From Symbiodinium natans (taxonomy: Eukaryota > Sar > Dinophyceae > Suessiales > Symbiodiniaceae): a stretch of DNA of 64,000 nt. The stretch covers positions 774,001 to 838,000 of the forward strand of contig CAJNDS010000558.1 in NCBI GenBank assembly GCA_905221605.1. Direction: 5' to 3'. Both the position numbers and the translations under genes were made by a program. The notes beneath the pieces are model-generated. The model ran no database searches. It was given only the letters and a program-made list of their open reading frames with translations, and was not told the origin of the DNA. Of the stretch, positions 25,333 through 38,913 are shown piece by piece (positions within the stretch are counted from its first letter, which is position 1; each line of letters starts with the position of its first letter).

Positions 25333-25593
25333 GGGTAGTATATTCAGGGACCATCAGGGAACACCATTAGTAATTATTGGGACCCCTATAGTACTTAAAG
25401 CATTTCTGGGATGTCGGGCGGCTGCCCCTAGAAAGTGTGATATTGCGCTTGCTCCCAACACAGTTTAGGGTTTAGGGTTTAGGGTTTAGGCTTTAGGGTT
25501 TAGGGTTTAGGGTTTGGGGTTTAGGGTTTAGGGGCTTAGGGCAGTAGGACACGAAGCCCGCCAGTCCTTTGTCTAGCCCAGAAGAATGTGCAC

Positions 25594-25626
25594 GGAGTGA
25601 TTCACTTGGTGAACTTCCGCAAGGGC
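25594..25626 (-). CDS. Exon 40: [11 protein letters not shown], first half of an LRR
   Basis: Acceptor GCCCAG|GCC, donor TCC|GTGC after 11 codons as in exon 30. Reading on past the donor reaches a stop codon, so splicing is needed for continuation. Confidence 0.6.
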
Positions 25627-28525
25627 CTGGGCGACTTCACAACTAACACCCTGGCAACAGCAGCAAAGCGCGAAGACCTCGTCGACTTCTAAACCCCAAA
25701 TCCTAAACCCGAAACCCGAAACCCTCAACCCTCAACCCTAAACCCTAAACCCTAAACCCTAAACAATCTAATTTCAAGGGCCTTCTTCCCGACTTCGCCG
25801 ATCTTGCTATTGAACATCAGGTCCACCTGGCAGGGACTTCCTTCGTCAGCTTGCACGTTCGCTCCAGGGTTTTTTTCCCGCCCCCAAGTGCATATTAACA
25901 AGGTACATGGACACTTCGGGTCCCTTACCATGTCCATCCCTGATGTCACCCAAAGCAACATGTACTCGGAGGTTCATGGTACTTACTAACCAATCATAAC
26001 TGTACTTGTAACCATGTTAGGGCACTTGGGGGGGCTCATAAGTGGGTTATAAGTGCAGTTACAATTGGTTCATAAGTACCATGAACCTACAACTAGGCTG
26101 CCCAGTAACCAAGGCTTAAAAAGGGTGCCCTTTTTTGCTTAAAGGGGTTTATAAGGGAACCTAAACCCCCCCAAAAAGGGAATTAGGGCACTACTGGGCA
26201 TCCTAGACAAGTAAGCTCGACAATGAAGCCCCGAAAGCCCTGTAGGCGCCCTGGAAGTCCTGTATGAACTCGACAGTATAAAGCTCTAGGCCCTAAAAAC
26301 CCTAAACCCTAAACCCCAAACCCCAAACCCTAAACCCTAAATTAAACCCTAAACCCCAAACCCTAAACCCCAAACCCTAAACCCCGGACCTTCGTGATGG
26401 AGCTGTTGATGGTGAGGGCCTCCGCCAGGGCCTCACCACAGCAAACTGTCGCTTGGGGTTCCTGAGGACTGGGGGGAATTCCTACTGGGAGGTTCAGGGC
26501 ACTTGGTAACCCAATTAGGGTTTAGGGTTTAGGGTTGAGGGTTGAGGGTTTGACCTAACTATAAGTGTAATAACCCACTTATAAGCCCCTCAAGTCCCCA
26601 AATAGGGTTATGATTGGGTCAGAAGCACAGTTATACTTGGGGAAGTACCATGAACCTCCAAGCAGTGTTGCCTACCATACCTTTACAAACACAATGTCAC
26701 AAGGTCTTAAGCCAGGAACTCACAAAAAAACAATCCGAAATACTAGAGCGCCGGAATGCACTCCCCACGTTGAAGTCCGTTCCGTCTGCGGAATTTACAC
26801 AGAAAAGGTTTAGGGTTTGGGGTTTAGGGTTTAGGGTAAAAAGATATTGATGTAGGGTCGCCTCATACCCTGCGTGATCCCCGCGCCATCATGTTACCGC
26901 GTGTATCGGAAAGGGGACAGACTTCGTGTTCGATTTAGCTTCACGCAGCTCCTTCTTGGTCTTAGGGTTTAGGGTTTCGGGTTTAGGGTTTAGGGTTTAG
27001 GGTTGAGGGTTGAGGGTTTAGGGTTTAGGGTTTAGGGATTAGGGTTTAGGGTTTACGGTCTAGGAATTCAACGAAAATCCTCCCGGATATCTGCATCATT
27101 GACGCGCAATTCACGCGCCACGTGCGATTCACGCACTATGCATTATGCACACGCCATTCAAGAAGTATCGCGGTCTCGCGTTGGGAACCTAAACGAGAAC
27201 CCAACATCCGAGATGTTTTTGGGGAAAATGCGGGAAACGCAAACCATAATTCTTCTGCATATGCACTGGTTTGGAAGGTATGGGGAACTCCGAACCCTGA
27301 ACACAGGGTTGCTAAGGGTTTAGGATTTAGGGTTTAGGGTTTAGGGTTTAGGGTTTAGGGTTTAAGGTTTAGGCCTCAGCTCCTGCATCTCCGATATCGT
27401 TGCGGAGCAGAGAGAGCACCTTCACCGAGCGATTGGTCTTCAGGGCCTCAGCGAGCTCCTGGCAAAGGGTTTAGGGTTTAGGGTTTAGGGTTTAGGGTTT
27501 AGGGTTTAGGGTTTAGGGTTTAGGGTATAGGGTTAGGGTTTAGGGTTTAGGGTTTAGGGTTTAGGGTTGGGTTTGGGGTTTGGGGTTTGGGGTTTGGGGT
27601 TTAGGGTTTAGGGTTTAGGGTTTAGGGTTTGGGGTTTGGGGTTTGGGGTTTGGGGTTTGGGGTTTAGGGTTTAGGGCTTAGGGCTTAGGGTTTAGGGTTT
27701 GAGGGCTAGGGCTGCAGCTTGGGGTTAGGGTTTCGGGGTTTAGGGCGTATAGGGTTTAGGGCAATCCTTAGTCCCAACCCTGAGACAAAGACTCAACCAC
27801 CCGCCTTGACTTGTTGTTTCGTGCCATGAACCTCCAAGTACACTAGACCCGGGACTAACCTAGGAACCCTAAACCCTAAACCCTAAACCCACAAACCCTA
27901 AACCCTAAACCCTAAACCCTGAAACCCTGAAACCCTAAACCCTAAACCCTAAACCCTAAACCCTAAACCCTAAACCCTAAACCCTAAAAAACGAAAGAAA
28001 AAAAAGGGGGGCCTACTCCCGGTCCGGGAACACTTCCAAGCCCTGAGCCGACCTACCCTTTGAGACTGAAGGTTAAGCGTTCAGGGTTTGGGGGTTTAGG
28101 GCCTGAGGGTTTGGGGCTTGGGGTTTAGGTTTTGGGATTTATGGCCTGAGGGTTCAGGGTTTGGGGTTTAGAGTTTGGGGTTTAGGGTTTGGGGTTTAGG
28201 GTTTGGGGTTTAGGGGCTTAGGTTCTAGGGTTTGGGGTTTAGGGCCTTAGGGTTGGGTTTGTAGGGTTTTAGGGTTTAGGTCCTGAGGGTTGAGGGCTTA
28301 GGGTCTTTTTGGGTCACCGTTGCCGGTCAAGTTTTGGGCTAGGAGATTGAGCAACCTGGAGAAATCCTGCATTTGAGGCACATTCATATATACCCACCCC
28401 CCTCAAAAACAAAAAATGAAAAACAAATAGTAATAAATATATGACATAACCCTTACTGAATAGAAACTCCCCTTTGAAAGGGGTACGAGAAACACTGCAT
28501 CTGATTTTGCGGCACATTATATATA

Positions 28526-28564
<39 letters not shown>

Positions 28565-30024
28565 AAAAAAACAAAAGAGACATAACCCTTGCTGAATAGA
28601 AATTCCCCAAAAGGGGTGCCTCTAGACAAAAACTCAAAAACAACCAAACAGTTACGGCAGGAAGCTTTTCGAACAAGAGCAGTGCCACCTAACTTCGAAA
28701 ACTCTTGCAAAGGCTAAACCCTAAACCCTGAACCCGAAGCCTTAAAGCCGTCCAACCCGAAACCGCCCGGAAGCCTTACACCCTAACCCCTAAACAGCTT
28801 AGGGTGTAGCCTAACATCCTGAACCCTAGAAGGTTTGGGGTGTACGGTTTGCAAGGGTTTAGGGCTTGGGACATAGGGTATAGGGCTTAGTGAACCTAAA
28901 CCCTAAACCCTAAACCTTAAATCCTAAATCCTAAACCCTAAACCCTAGCCCTAAACCCTAAACCCTAAACCCTAAAGGGCCTGTAGGGCTAAACCCAGCC
29001 TTAGCACCGGCATCGCCGATGTCGTTCCGGGCTAGGTTGAGCCTTGGATTTTGGATGTTTAGGGTTTAGGGTTTAGGGATTAGGGATTAGGGTTTAGGGT
29101 TTAGGGTTTAGGGTTGAGGGTTTAGGGTTTAGGACTTGGGGGTCCAGGCTGAGGGTGTTTAGGGTCTGCTTGGGAGATGAGGGTGTGGGGCTGGAGTTCA
29201 GAGTTCAGAATGTAGAACTTAGGGTTTAAGGATTAAGGTTCACACTTTAGAGGTTGGTGGTGTAGATCTTTTTGTTTTTTTGGGGGTGGGGGGGGGGGGT
29301 GCAGGGTTAGCGTTTGGAGTTTTGGGATCTAGGGTCTCTATAGAGCATAGGCTTAGGGGCTTAGGGCGGGAATCTAGTGGGCTTCGGGAGTTTAAGGTTT
29401 ACGGGGATGAGGCTCATAATGAGGGGTTAATTGGGGTCTGGGGAGTTTTGAAGGGTTGGGGACATAAGGGGGTTTCAGGATTTTGGTGACTTGGGGAAAT
29501 CAGTGGGATTTCGGGGACTTGGGGAAATCAGGAGAGCTTGTTCGGGTGGGGTTTAGGGTTCAGGGTTCAGGGCTTGTTGGGTTTAGTGAAGTGTTTAGGG
29601 TTTGGGTTTGGGGTTTTATAAGGTTTGGGGCTTAGGGAGGCACAACTACCCGCAAACTAAAAGTCTCCCAAGGATCTCCGCGATGGAGGTGTTGATTCTG
29701 AGCGCCTCCGCCAGAGCCTGTCTCAACGTCTCTAAACCGAAAAACCCTAAACCCTAAAAACTCAAACCCTAAACCCGAAGCCCTAAACCCTAAATCCTAA
29801 AATCCTAAACCCGAAACCCTAACCCTGAACCTTGAAACCGACCCCTGCTCATTGCGCGCGCGAGTTTTTGAAGTGCGCGTGCAGCCGAGGTCAGCCCTGG
29901 GTTTAGGCAGTTCGGTTGATAGTCGAAAGCTGGGGATCTCTGTCTCCCTCTCTTCTCCTGCCGAGCTTACTCTCTAGCTTGGTATGACCCCAGGAGGGGC
30001 CGCCCCGAGGGGCACGCACTAGAT

Positions 30025-30065
<41 letters not shown>

Positions 30066-31618
30066 CTCTCTCGCTGTATCTCTCTCTCTCTCTCTCCCCT
30101 CTCCCATCAGCGCCACAACACCCCAAGCCCCAAACTCCAAAAGCCCTGGCACCTTGCAGCCCTGGTCGCCAATGGTACCCTCCTGAAGGTTGATGCTGGT
30201 CACGGACCCGTTGACCTCCAGAGCTTCTGCTAAGGCCTGGCTCGGAGATCTGGCACTCTCGCACTTGAGGGTTTAGGGTTTAGGGTTTAGGGAGTTCAGG
30301 TTTAGGGCTTAGGGCTTAGGGCTTAGGGCTTAGGGCTTAGGGCTTAGGGCTTAGGGCTTAGGGCTTAGGGCTTAGGGCTTAGGGCTTAGGGCGTAGGGCT
30401 TAGGGCTTAGGGCTTAGGGCTTAGGGCTTAGGGCTTAGGGCTTAGGGCTTAGGGCTTAGGGCTTAGGGCTTAGGGCTTAGGGCTTAGGGCTTAGGGTTTA
30501 GGGTTTAGGGTTCAGGTCTTGGGGTTTGGGGTTTAAGGTTTAGGCCAGGGTTCAGGGTTCAGGGTTTGGAGCTTTGAAATAAGGATTGTTAGAACTAAGG
30601 TTTAGGTTTCATTGGAGGCATTTCTTTCCTGCATCTGGTACAAGGTTTCACACGTGCCTCACACTGTCGTGAGCCTGACTTAAACCTGAAGGCCACAGAC
30701 CACGACACACACACAAACACACACAGAGACTAAATCCTCTGGACTCTTGTGCAGACCTGAGCAAAATTAAACGCACACAGTTCTGAATATCCCCCATACT
30801 CGATCCGCCCGCAAGTTCCAGGTGACTTACCCGAAGCCCTAGGCCCTGAACAATTGCTGAGTTGCCGAGGGTTTGGGAGTAGGGGTTTCGGAAGGTATTG
30901 ATCTGTAGCCTGCGTAGCGGCAGCCACGTCCAACTGCTGTGGTTTCAAATATATAAATAAATATATATATATATATGTTTGCTACATGCGGCTCGAATTT
31001 TTGGCCATTTGCCACGAGCTCAATTTTTTCGTAAGGTTTCGTGGAGTTCCTCTGGATGGGTTGACGCGTTGCGTCGCGACAATTTTATGTCACCCCGAAA
31101 CATGGGTCGGCGCACGATGTTAGAACTGCCGTGTTGTGACACATGGCTGCTATGCGCATCTCGTTTGTTGGCTTTCTGCCACGCACTCAATTTCCTAGTT
31201 GTCCAGCAACCTGGGGGAATTAAAGGTTAACCTTTGGGATTATAAGGGGATTCTACTACCCCCAAAAAAGGTTAAGGGTTACCTACTCTACTACTAGGAT
31301 TTTCATGAGCTTTTGTGGAGCTCGATGAGCTACTAAGTGGGTGAAGAGCACACCAAAAAGTTTGACGGCCACTCTACGAATCCCAACACTGGGATATGAC
31401 CAGCCACAGAAAAAGCTACCTACGTATAACAAATAAGAGCAAAGAGAGAAAGAGAGAGAGAGAGAGAGAGCGAGTGTGAGAGAGTGAGAGAGAGAAAAAC
31501 AAAAAAACAAAAAAAAACACGTGAGCGAGCGAGCGAGAGACAGGGAGAGGGACAGGGACAGGGAGAGGGAGAGGAAGAGGGAGCGGGAGCGAGAGAGAGA
31601 GAGAGGGAGAGAGAGAGA

Positions 31619-31662
<44 letters not shown>

Positions 31663-33192
31663 CAACGAGAGAGAGAGAGAGAGCGAGAAAGAAACAACGA
31701 TAGAGAAAAAGGGGAGGGAGGGGAGGGAGGAACTTAGACGCCACAAACCCTTAACCAGCAGCCTGCGAGGCAGAGCCAATGCGCTGGAATCCCCGGTGGA
31801 TGGCGGTGACTGCGCGGTTCTCTTGCAGCGCCCGGGCCACGGCCTTGTAGATCTGAAGCTTGGACCGGTTTAGTGTTCACGGGTTTATAGGGTTTATATT
31901 GTTTATATGGCATTCGTGGAATTCCCCTCTGTCCCCACCCCCCTTCGGTTGATGGTTTGTGGTTCATAGTGGGTTTTGCACCAAGGCGGGGGAGGGCCAT
32001 ACAGGTTTTTAGGGCTTGTAGATTTACAGGGTTCATCAGATTTATGGGGTTTCGGGGAGTCAGGGGGTTTGAAGGGTTGAGGGGATTCATAGGGTTCACA
32101 GGGTTTTGGCCAGTGGGCCAGTTTACAGCTGCACAGTCGAAGGTCTTGCTCAGCGGGGGTGGCGTCAGTGGCCAACTCCCTACTACTTCCTTGTTGGGGA
32201 AATATTAAAAATGATCATATTTATTCCTCATTGGGAATTTGATATGACAAAAATGTAAAACTATAACCAACAAGGATGCAGTGCCCTCTACTACGATTGA
32301 AAGAAGGAAATCAGGGCCCTGTGCACCTTGCACCCAAGGGTAAGATAAACTGCTCAGCAACTCCACTTTGCACGAAGCCTAAACCAAACAAACCCCATGA
32401 ACCCTATAAACCCTGCAAATCCCTAAGCTCCATAAACCCCTAAACCCGGGAGAAAAAAAGACTAAACCCTGAACCCCAAACCCCAAACCCTAAACCCTAA
32501 AGCCCCAAACCCTGAATCTTGAACCCTGGAGCCCGAAAACATCAGTGATCACTGGCTTGTTCAGCCAGGAATGGCCTCCAGGCGTGGGGGCTTTCGCCCT
32601 GGGCGGCTGTCTTCCTGGCACCGAATGTATAAGGGATTCGGGTTTAGGCTGTACAGGATTTAGGGCACATGATAGGGCGTAAGAGGGCTTATAGGGCTTT
32701 GGACCCCTATACCCTAAAACCTCACCTAAATCCTAAACTCTAAACCCTGAACCCTAAACCCCTGAACCCTACTAAACCCTAAACCCTAACCCCCCCAACC
32801 CTCTAGTTGTCGTGAGACTTGCTTTGGGGGGGTGGAAGGCATGGGATCTCTTTGACATGTGGCTTAGGTGCAAAGAGGCCTCCACGTACGCAGAGGTGTC
32901 TGTTACCTGCGGCGCGCAGGGACTCCAGGTAGCTTGGGTGATTCAAGAGCAACCTACTTGGAGGTTCAGGGTACTTATGATGCATCTATAAGTGTAGCAA
33001 TAGCCACTTATAAACCCCTCAAGTACCCCAATAGGCTCTAATATACGTACGGCGATACTTGGGTTACTAAGTACCATGAACCCATATAACCGAAGGAAGG
33101 GGAAACAGGCCCAAACTAAGGTGCATGTATATGGGTGGTTAAGATTTCCTGTACTGTTCCTGTTGTTCCGCTTGGGGGGTGGGGGGGGGAGT

Positions 33193-33241
<49 letters not shown>

Positions 33242-36200
33242 GGGGGGGGGGGGGGGGGAGGGAGGGGGGCGCGGGGGGATAAGAACGTCATTCATATTGC
33301 GTCCATGCACAAATCACTGGTATTTTACAGCGTTTTCGCCTCTTTGTACAACGTACTGCACAAGGATGTGGAACAAGCAAAGCGGTCACAAGCATCCATG
33401 CATGCCCAAAACACTGGTACTTACAGCGTTTTTGCCGCTTTGTACAACAGGTTAGCACGGTGTATCTTAGAAACCGAAACACAATGTAACAGCAAAAGCC
33501 AAGCAGAAAAAAATAAAAAAAAAAAAAAAAAACAGGTGTGTGTTTTTTGTACATTTTGAAGCCTGTGTTTCCAAGAATCGTGTCAAAACCCAGGTAAAAC
33601 GCACGTTTCCTGAAAAAAACACGGCAATGTATGGCCCGTATTCCGGGTAGTTTCCTAAATTAAAATCCTTTTCGAGTACCCAAGGCGGCACTCTTTTACA
33701 AAGGGATCCCAAAAAAGGAACCTAATGTAGAGAACTATATTGGGTTGCTCAGGACTTTGGGGCGGGTTTGCAGTTCTCGTCTCCCGACATAAACGCCAAA
33801 GCGCTGGACCAAACCAATATGGGGGACTCCGAAATTAGGGGTAATTATTGGCGTCCTTATTGTAAGGGGATTCTACGTTTAGGCGAACGATATTGGGGGT
33901 CTTATAGCGGTCTGCTTACGAAATCGAGAGTGGGTGTGTGGGGTGTTTATATATAGGTACCGAGAGCTTGAGGATAATACGGTCAATTGTATTACAAGCT
34001 TGAGGGCAGCTGTCTGTTCAAGCTAAGCTGTCTGCATGCAGTTGAGACTGGGTGCTGTTGAGTGTAGCTTTGCAGGACACAAGCTGTGTAGTAACAGAAA
34101 GAAGAAAACACAGATGTCCTTGTAAGAGGTTTAGAGGTCCATACTCCAAAATATGATGCCATCAGCGCAGTAGACATGTGACAGGGTCAGGACAGACCAC
34201 CTTCTTTGACAACACTCGTGGGCGAGGAAACCAAATTGTGCCAGTTGTTCTCACATTGGGGGGGGCTGATTCCGAATTCTGGTCCCTTTTTAGGTACCCT
34301 ACTGCATAATTACCCCTGTTTGCGCCAGACTGGTGGTCTATACTCTCATCATGAGAGGGGCAAGCTGAGGGCGTCACTCAAAGCTTCAGCTCACGGGTTT
34401 TGCAGAGCACCAGCTGTTTAAACACTTGGCAACAACTTCTTAATTAAACATGTTTAAATGCCCTGGAACCCCACAAAATGTTCAAACGTTGGGCCTTGCG
34501 AACTGTTTAAACTGTTTCAACGCTCCGAGCCCGAACTCTGCTCAAACAGTTTAAGCGCTTAAAGTGCTTAAACGTTTAAGCTTCAAACGTGTTTGGCCGG
34601 TCCCTGCTCTCATGGGTGCAGGGCAACGAAACAGGATACCCCAAGCCCTAAAACCTAAACCCCGCAACAGGCGGATGCGGGCTTTCATCATGTCTTCTGG
34701 AACCCGCCCTTGCTTGGTAGTCCATTAACCCTACTATTAAAAGGGCACCCCCTTTTGGGTTCAGGGTTTAGGGGTTAAGGGAAAGACGACAAAACACAAG
34801 GGCAAGGGGCACCACTCGGCTATCAAGCTTGTTGCAGAGCCGACTTCTGCCTGTAGCCAGAATCTGTCTCGTCCTTTTCTTCCTTCTTGCCTACACCTGC
34901 ACTCTCTCAATCTGCACGCGGAAGGGTTCCCATAATCCGACACGAGCGAAACATCAAGGTACACCAAAACATGCACACTTCCCTGCGACCAGCAGAAGAA
35001 AGGACACAAACTCAATCCCCTTCGTGTCCCTAAATGGCCCACAAACCCTACTTAGTACGGCTGTTGGCCGAAACAAAAGCCATCAAATCCCTTAATTGTT
35101 AAGGGAGTTAATTTCTCAACCCTAAACCCTAAACCCTAAACCCTGAACCCTAAACCCTTATCCGCAACGCAATATTCATCGCGGGGCGTCCTCCGTGTTC
35201 CCACGCAGCAAGTTTCGATCCCTTGCAATCCTTGGCATGCCGGTCTGTTTCTAAGCGTCCTCCGGTTTGGGCTTGGTAGGTGGTTTAGGGTGTTTAGGGT
35301 TTAGGGTTTAGGGTTTAGGGTTTAGGGTTTAGGGGTTCAGGGTAGGATGCTGCTGGGAAGATGGGAATTGACAACTGACGGTCTGATGGGCTTTTTGCTC
35401 GAGCCACCTCTTGGCGTGGGCTCGTCGAGGCCGAAGGAACAAGCCCGAAGCCCTAAGCAGACTTAGGGTTTAGGGTTTAGGTTTACGGTTTAGGGTTTGG
35501 GGTTTAGGGTTTAGGGTTAAAGGGAATCCTTGCAAAGCAGGTTCTCCTGTATTTGAGGGGGCGGGGGCTATAGCGGGAAAGTCTTGGAAGCTCACCTACC
35601 TAGAAAACGACGGCTCACGAAGTCAAGACGCAGCTTGGCGCACCGTGGCTCGTACGTGCAAGCACACAGTAATGACCGGAGAGGTTGCAAAGAGATCTGA
35701 GTCCCCTAACCCCTACGACGTAGACCCTAAACTGTAAACCCTAAACCCTGAACCGACAAACCTTAATCGCCTAAACCCTGAACCCTAAACCCTAAACCCT
35801 AAACCCTAAACCCTAAACCCTAGGTCCTAAACCTGGTCTCATGCCTGGTACCTCTACAAAAAGATTCCTTCCAGAAACAGGTGCCAAACCAAGGCCTACC
35901 ATCTGCACCTCCCATAGGCGCCATAATGTGCCCTCTTTTTAGATATGCATGTCTTTGCAACAGGGTTTAGGGTTTAGGGTTTAGGGTTTAGGGTTTAGAG
36001 CTTAGAGCTTAGAGCTTAGAGCTTAGGGTTGAGGGGGGGAAGACGCCTCAACAAACAAAGGCTGGGGAAATCGACGAAGTCTCTAAACGCCTTTGTCTTG
36101 AGCTGGGGACTCACCGAGGTGGACTGAGGTGGACTGCAACTGGGCCCATCCAGGGTGCAGCTGACATGGGCAGGTTTAGGGTTTAGGGTTTAGGGTTTAG

Positions 36201-38881
36201 GGTTTAGGGTTTAGGGTTTAGGGTTTAGGGTTTAGGGTTTAGGGTTTAGGGTTTGGGTTTAGGGTTTAGCTCCACTCTGACCGGAGGTTTTATTTTTCTG
36301 AAATTTTGCACCCGAGTTCCACACAGAGCCCGTGGTGATATGGCAGCCCACGCAACTTCACACTACAGAAGATAGTACACTCGACTCTGTGTGTGTGTGT
36401 ATGTGTTATGCAAACCATGTTCTACAAGTATCAAATTCTGGTGTAGCGGAGTACTTGTTGCAGTTTCTTACGCCACCTGCAACTGTGATACATAATCCAA
36501 ATACCCCAAGTCCCAAACCGAAAATCCCAACACATTCATCCTTGCCAGTTCTAAAAATCTAAAACCCCAAACTCCATACCCTATGCCATAAACCCGAGAC
36601 CCTACACCCTACACCCTAAACCCTAAACCCTAAACCCTGAACCATATCAGCACAGGCACAGTCTCAGAGCCTTGTGGACTTGCAGAGCGTCGCTGACGGC
36701 CTCGCGATGTCAAGATTTGTAGGGGCTTACCATGAGGTTTAGGGTTTAGGGTTCAGTGTCTAGGGTTCAGGGTTTAGGGTTTAGGGTCTAGGGTTTAGGG
36801 TAAGGGCCTGTACGGCCTTCCAGGGTCGGGATGTTTCAAACAGATTTTGCAGCGAAGAGTTCCACACCTATACCGAAACCTCAAAAAACCCTAGTATCCA
36901 TCTTTGCAGGGGCTTGGGGTTTAGGGTTTGGGGCTTAGGGTTTAGGGTTTAGGGTTTGGGGTTTAGGGTTTGGGGTTTAGAGGTTAGGGTTTAGGGTTTA
37001 GAGCCCTCTTTTTAAGTGTTGGGGGTGGGGGCCCCTACTCTGAACCCTCTGCGGATTCACAGCCTCAGCGCCATCGGGGCTGACGCCGTCATTGTACTGC
37101 AAGTCGATCTCCGTAACCTGGGGTTTAGGGTTTAGGGTTTAGGGTTTAGGGTTTAGGGTTTAGGGTTTAGGGTTTAGGGTTTAGGGTTTAGGGTTTAGGG
37201 TTTAGGGTTTAGGGATCCGAGGTGTTCATCATATGAAACCCAAGGCTACAGGTTTAGGGCGTTATAAGCTTTTGTCCGGGCCCCGGCCTTAGACATCAGA
37301 GGTTCCCACTGGTTCCATGGACGGGCGATTTCCTGGCCAGTAAGAATCCCAAAAGGCGGTGCATTTCCAGCCGCAGTGAACTAACCTCTGTCTCTAGGAG
37401 TTAATCTGTTAGCCCGGACACATATTCAGGCGGTTAATAGCTGCATGACTTTTTTCTCTTCCAAAATCCTCTAGACCCTAACCCTGTAGGGTGTGAATTA
37501 GGGTCTATAGGCTTAACCCCTAAACCCTAAACCCTAAACCCTAAACCCTAAACTTCATAAGGGCCCAGAGTTTCGGGGTCCCCAACACCGAGGCATAAGG
37601 GCAATTGCCCGTTTTGTCCACCGATGCGGGCTGCACTGCAGACGTCCTTGTGCTCAAGCACCGCGTTGCAATAGGTAAGCCCCTAAACCCTAAACCCTAA
37701 ACCCTAACCCTTAAACCCGTAAACCCTAAACCCTAAATGCTAAACCCTAAACCCTAAACCCTAACCGCACAACGTCAGGACGCAGGGCAGGGAAGACTGC
37801 CCCTGCTCCCATGTTGTGTAGGGGGTCATGCTCCAGAAAGCAGCTTTGTGCCGGATAGGCTTCCTTTTTGCTAGCGATTTTGGGGCTTAGGGTTTTTGGT
37901 GCGATGGTTAGGGGATGCCTTTAGGGTTGCTTGCTTGAAGTGCGCAGATCATTGGATGATGAAGCAGGATGTTCCAAACACACTACAAGGGTCCATGCCG
38001 TCTTCATAGCTGCCTTCACCAATCGCAGATGCCCATTGAAGCATTTCCCTGAGTGTCTACCTCAACCCTCAACCCAAACTCGGGAACCCTAAACCCTCAA
38101 CCAGCCCGTCATCCCTACTTGGAGGTTCAGGATACTTAGTAACCCCAATTATATGTGTAGCTATAACCAACCCACTTAAAAGGGTCAAAATTGGGCTATA
38201 AGTGCAGTCATAATTGGGTTACTAAGCACCCTGAACCTCCTCCAAGCAGAATCCGGCCTGAAGCCATCACTCTGAAACAGGTGGCCTTTCGATTGACTTG
38301 CAAGGCCTCCGCCAAGGCCTCATGTCCAGCGTGTTGCTGCTTGTTTGTCAGACAGCATTTTTGTGAGGGTTCAGGGTTCAGGGTTCAGGGTTTAGGGAGG
38401 GTAATGGGTCAGAACCGTATCAGCAAGCAGGGTTGAGGGGTCTAGGGCTCAGGGACTTCCGGAGGGCAACGTAGCAGCATGACAAGACCATCCTGCCTGA
38501 AATGCGGAACCACAAGCCAAGAATCACTCTCCAGGGAACCCTAAACCCTACATCCAGAAGCTTAGGTTTTAGGTTTTAGGTTTTAGGTTGTAGGTTTTAG
38601 GTCTTAGGTTTTAGGGTTTAGGTTTTAGGTTTTAGGTTTTAGGTTTTCGGTTTTAGGTCTTAGGTTTTAGGTTTTAGGGTTTAGGGTTTAGGGTTTAGGG
38701 TTAGGACACCATACAGTGCCGGTAACATTTGGGCACTGTCTCAATCAAGTGCATGGGGGTGGCCAAACCCAATCCCAAACACATGAACCCCCGAAGGTGG
38801 CAGAAAGGTTGCCGCCCTCCATCGTAAGCACTAAGCCTAACTCGATTTGCGTCAGGTATAGAAGGCATAAGAGGGACCCCC

Positions 38882-38913
<32 letters not shown>

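Noticed and set aside
30730-30948. Minus-strand frame containing [14 protein letters not shown]
   Set aside because: No splice-flanked LRR or domain motif; sequence around 30.96 kb is an AT microsatellite.
31283-31873. RERERE and SLSLSL open frames
   Set aside because: Translations of the (GA)n tract. The only credible coding part is the LRR exon at 31763-31843 on the minus strand.
33076-33560. Glycine- and proline-rich open frames
   Set aside because: Products of the poly-G tract with unreliable length.
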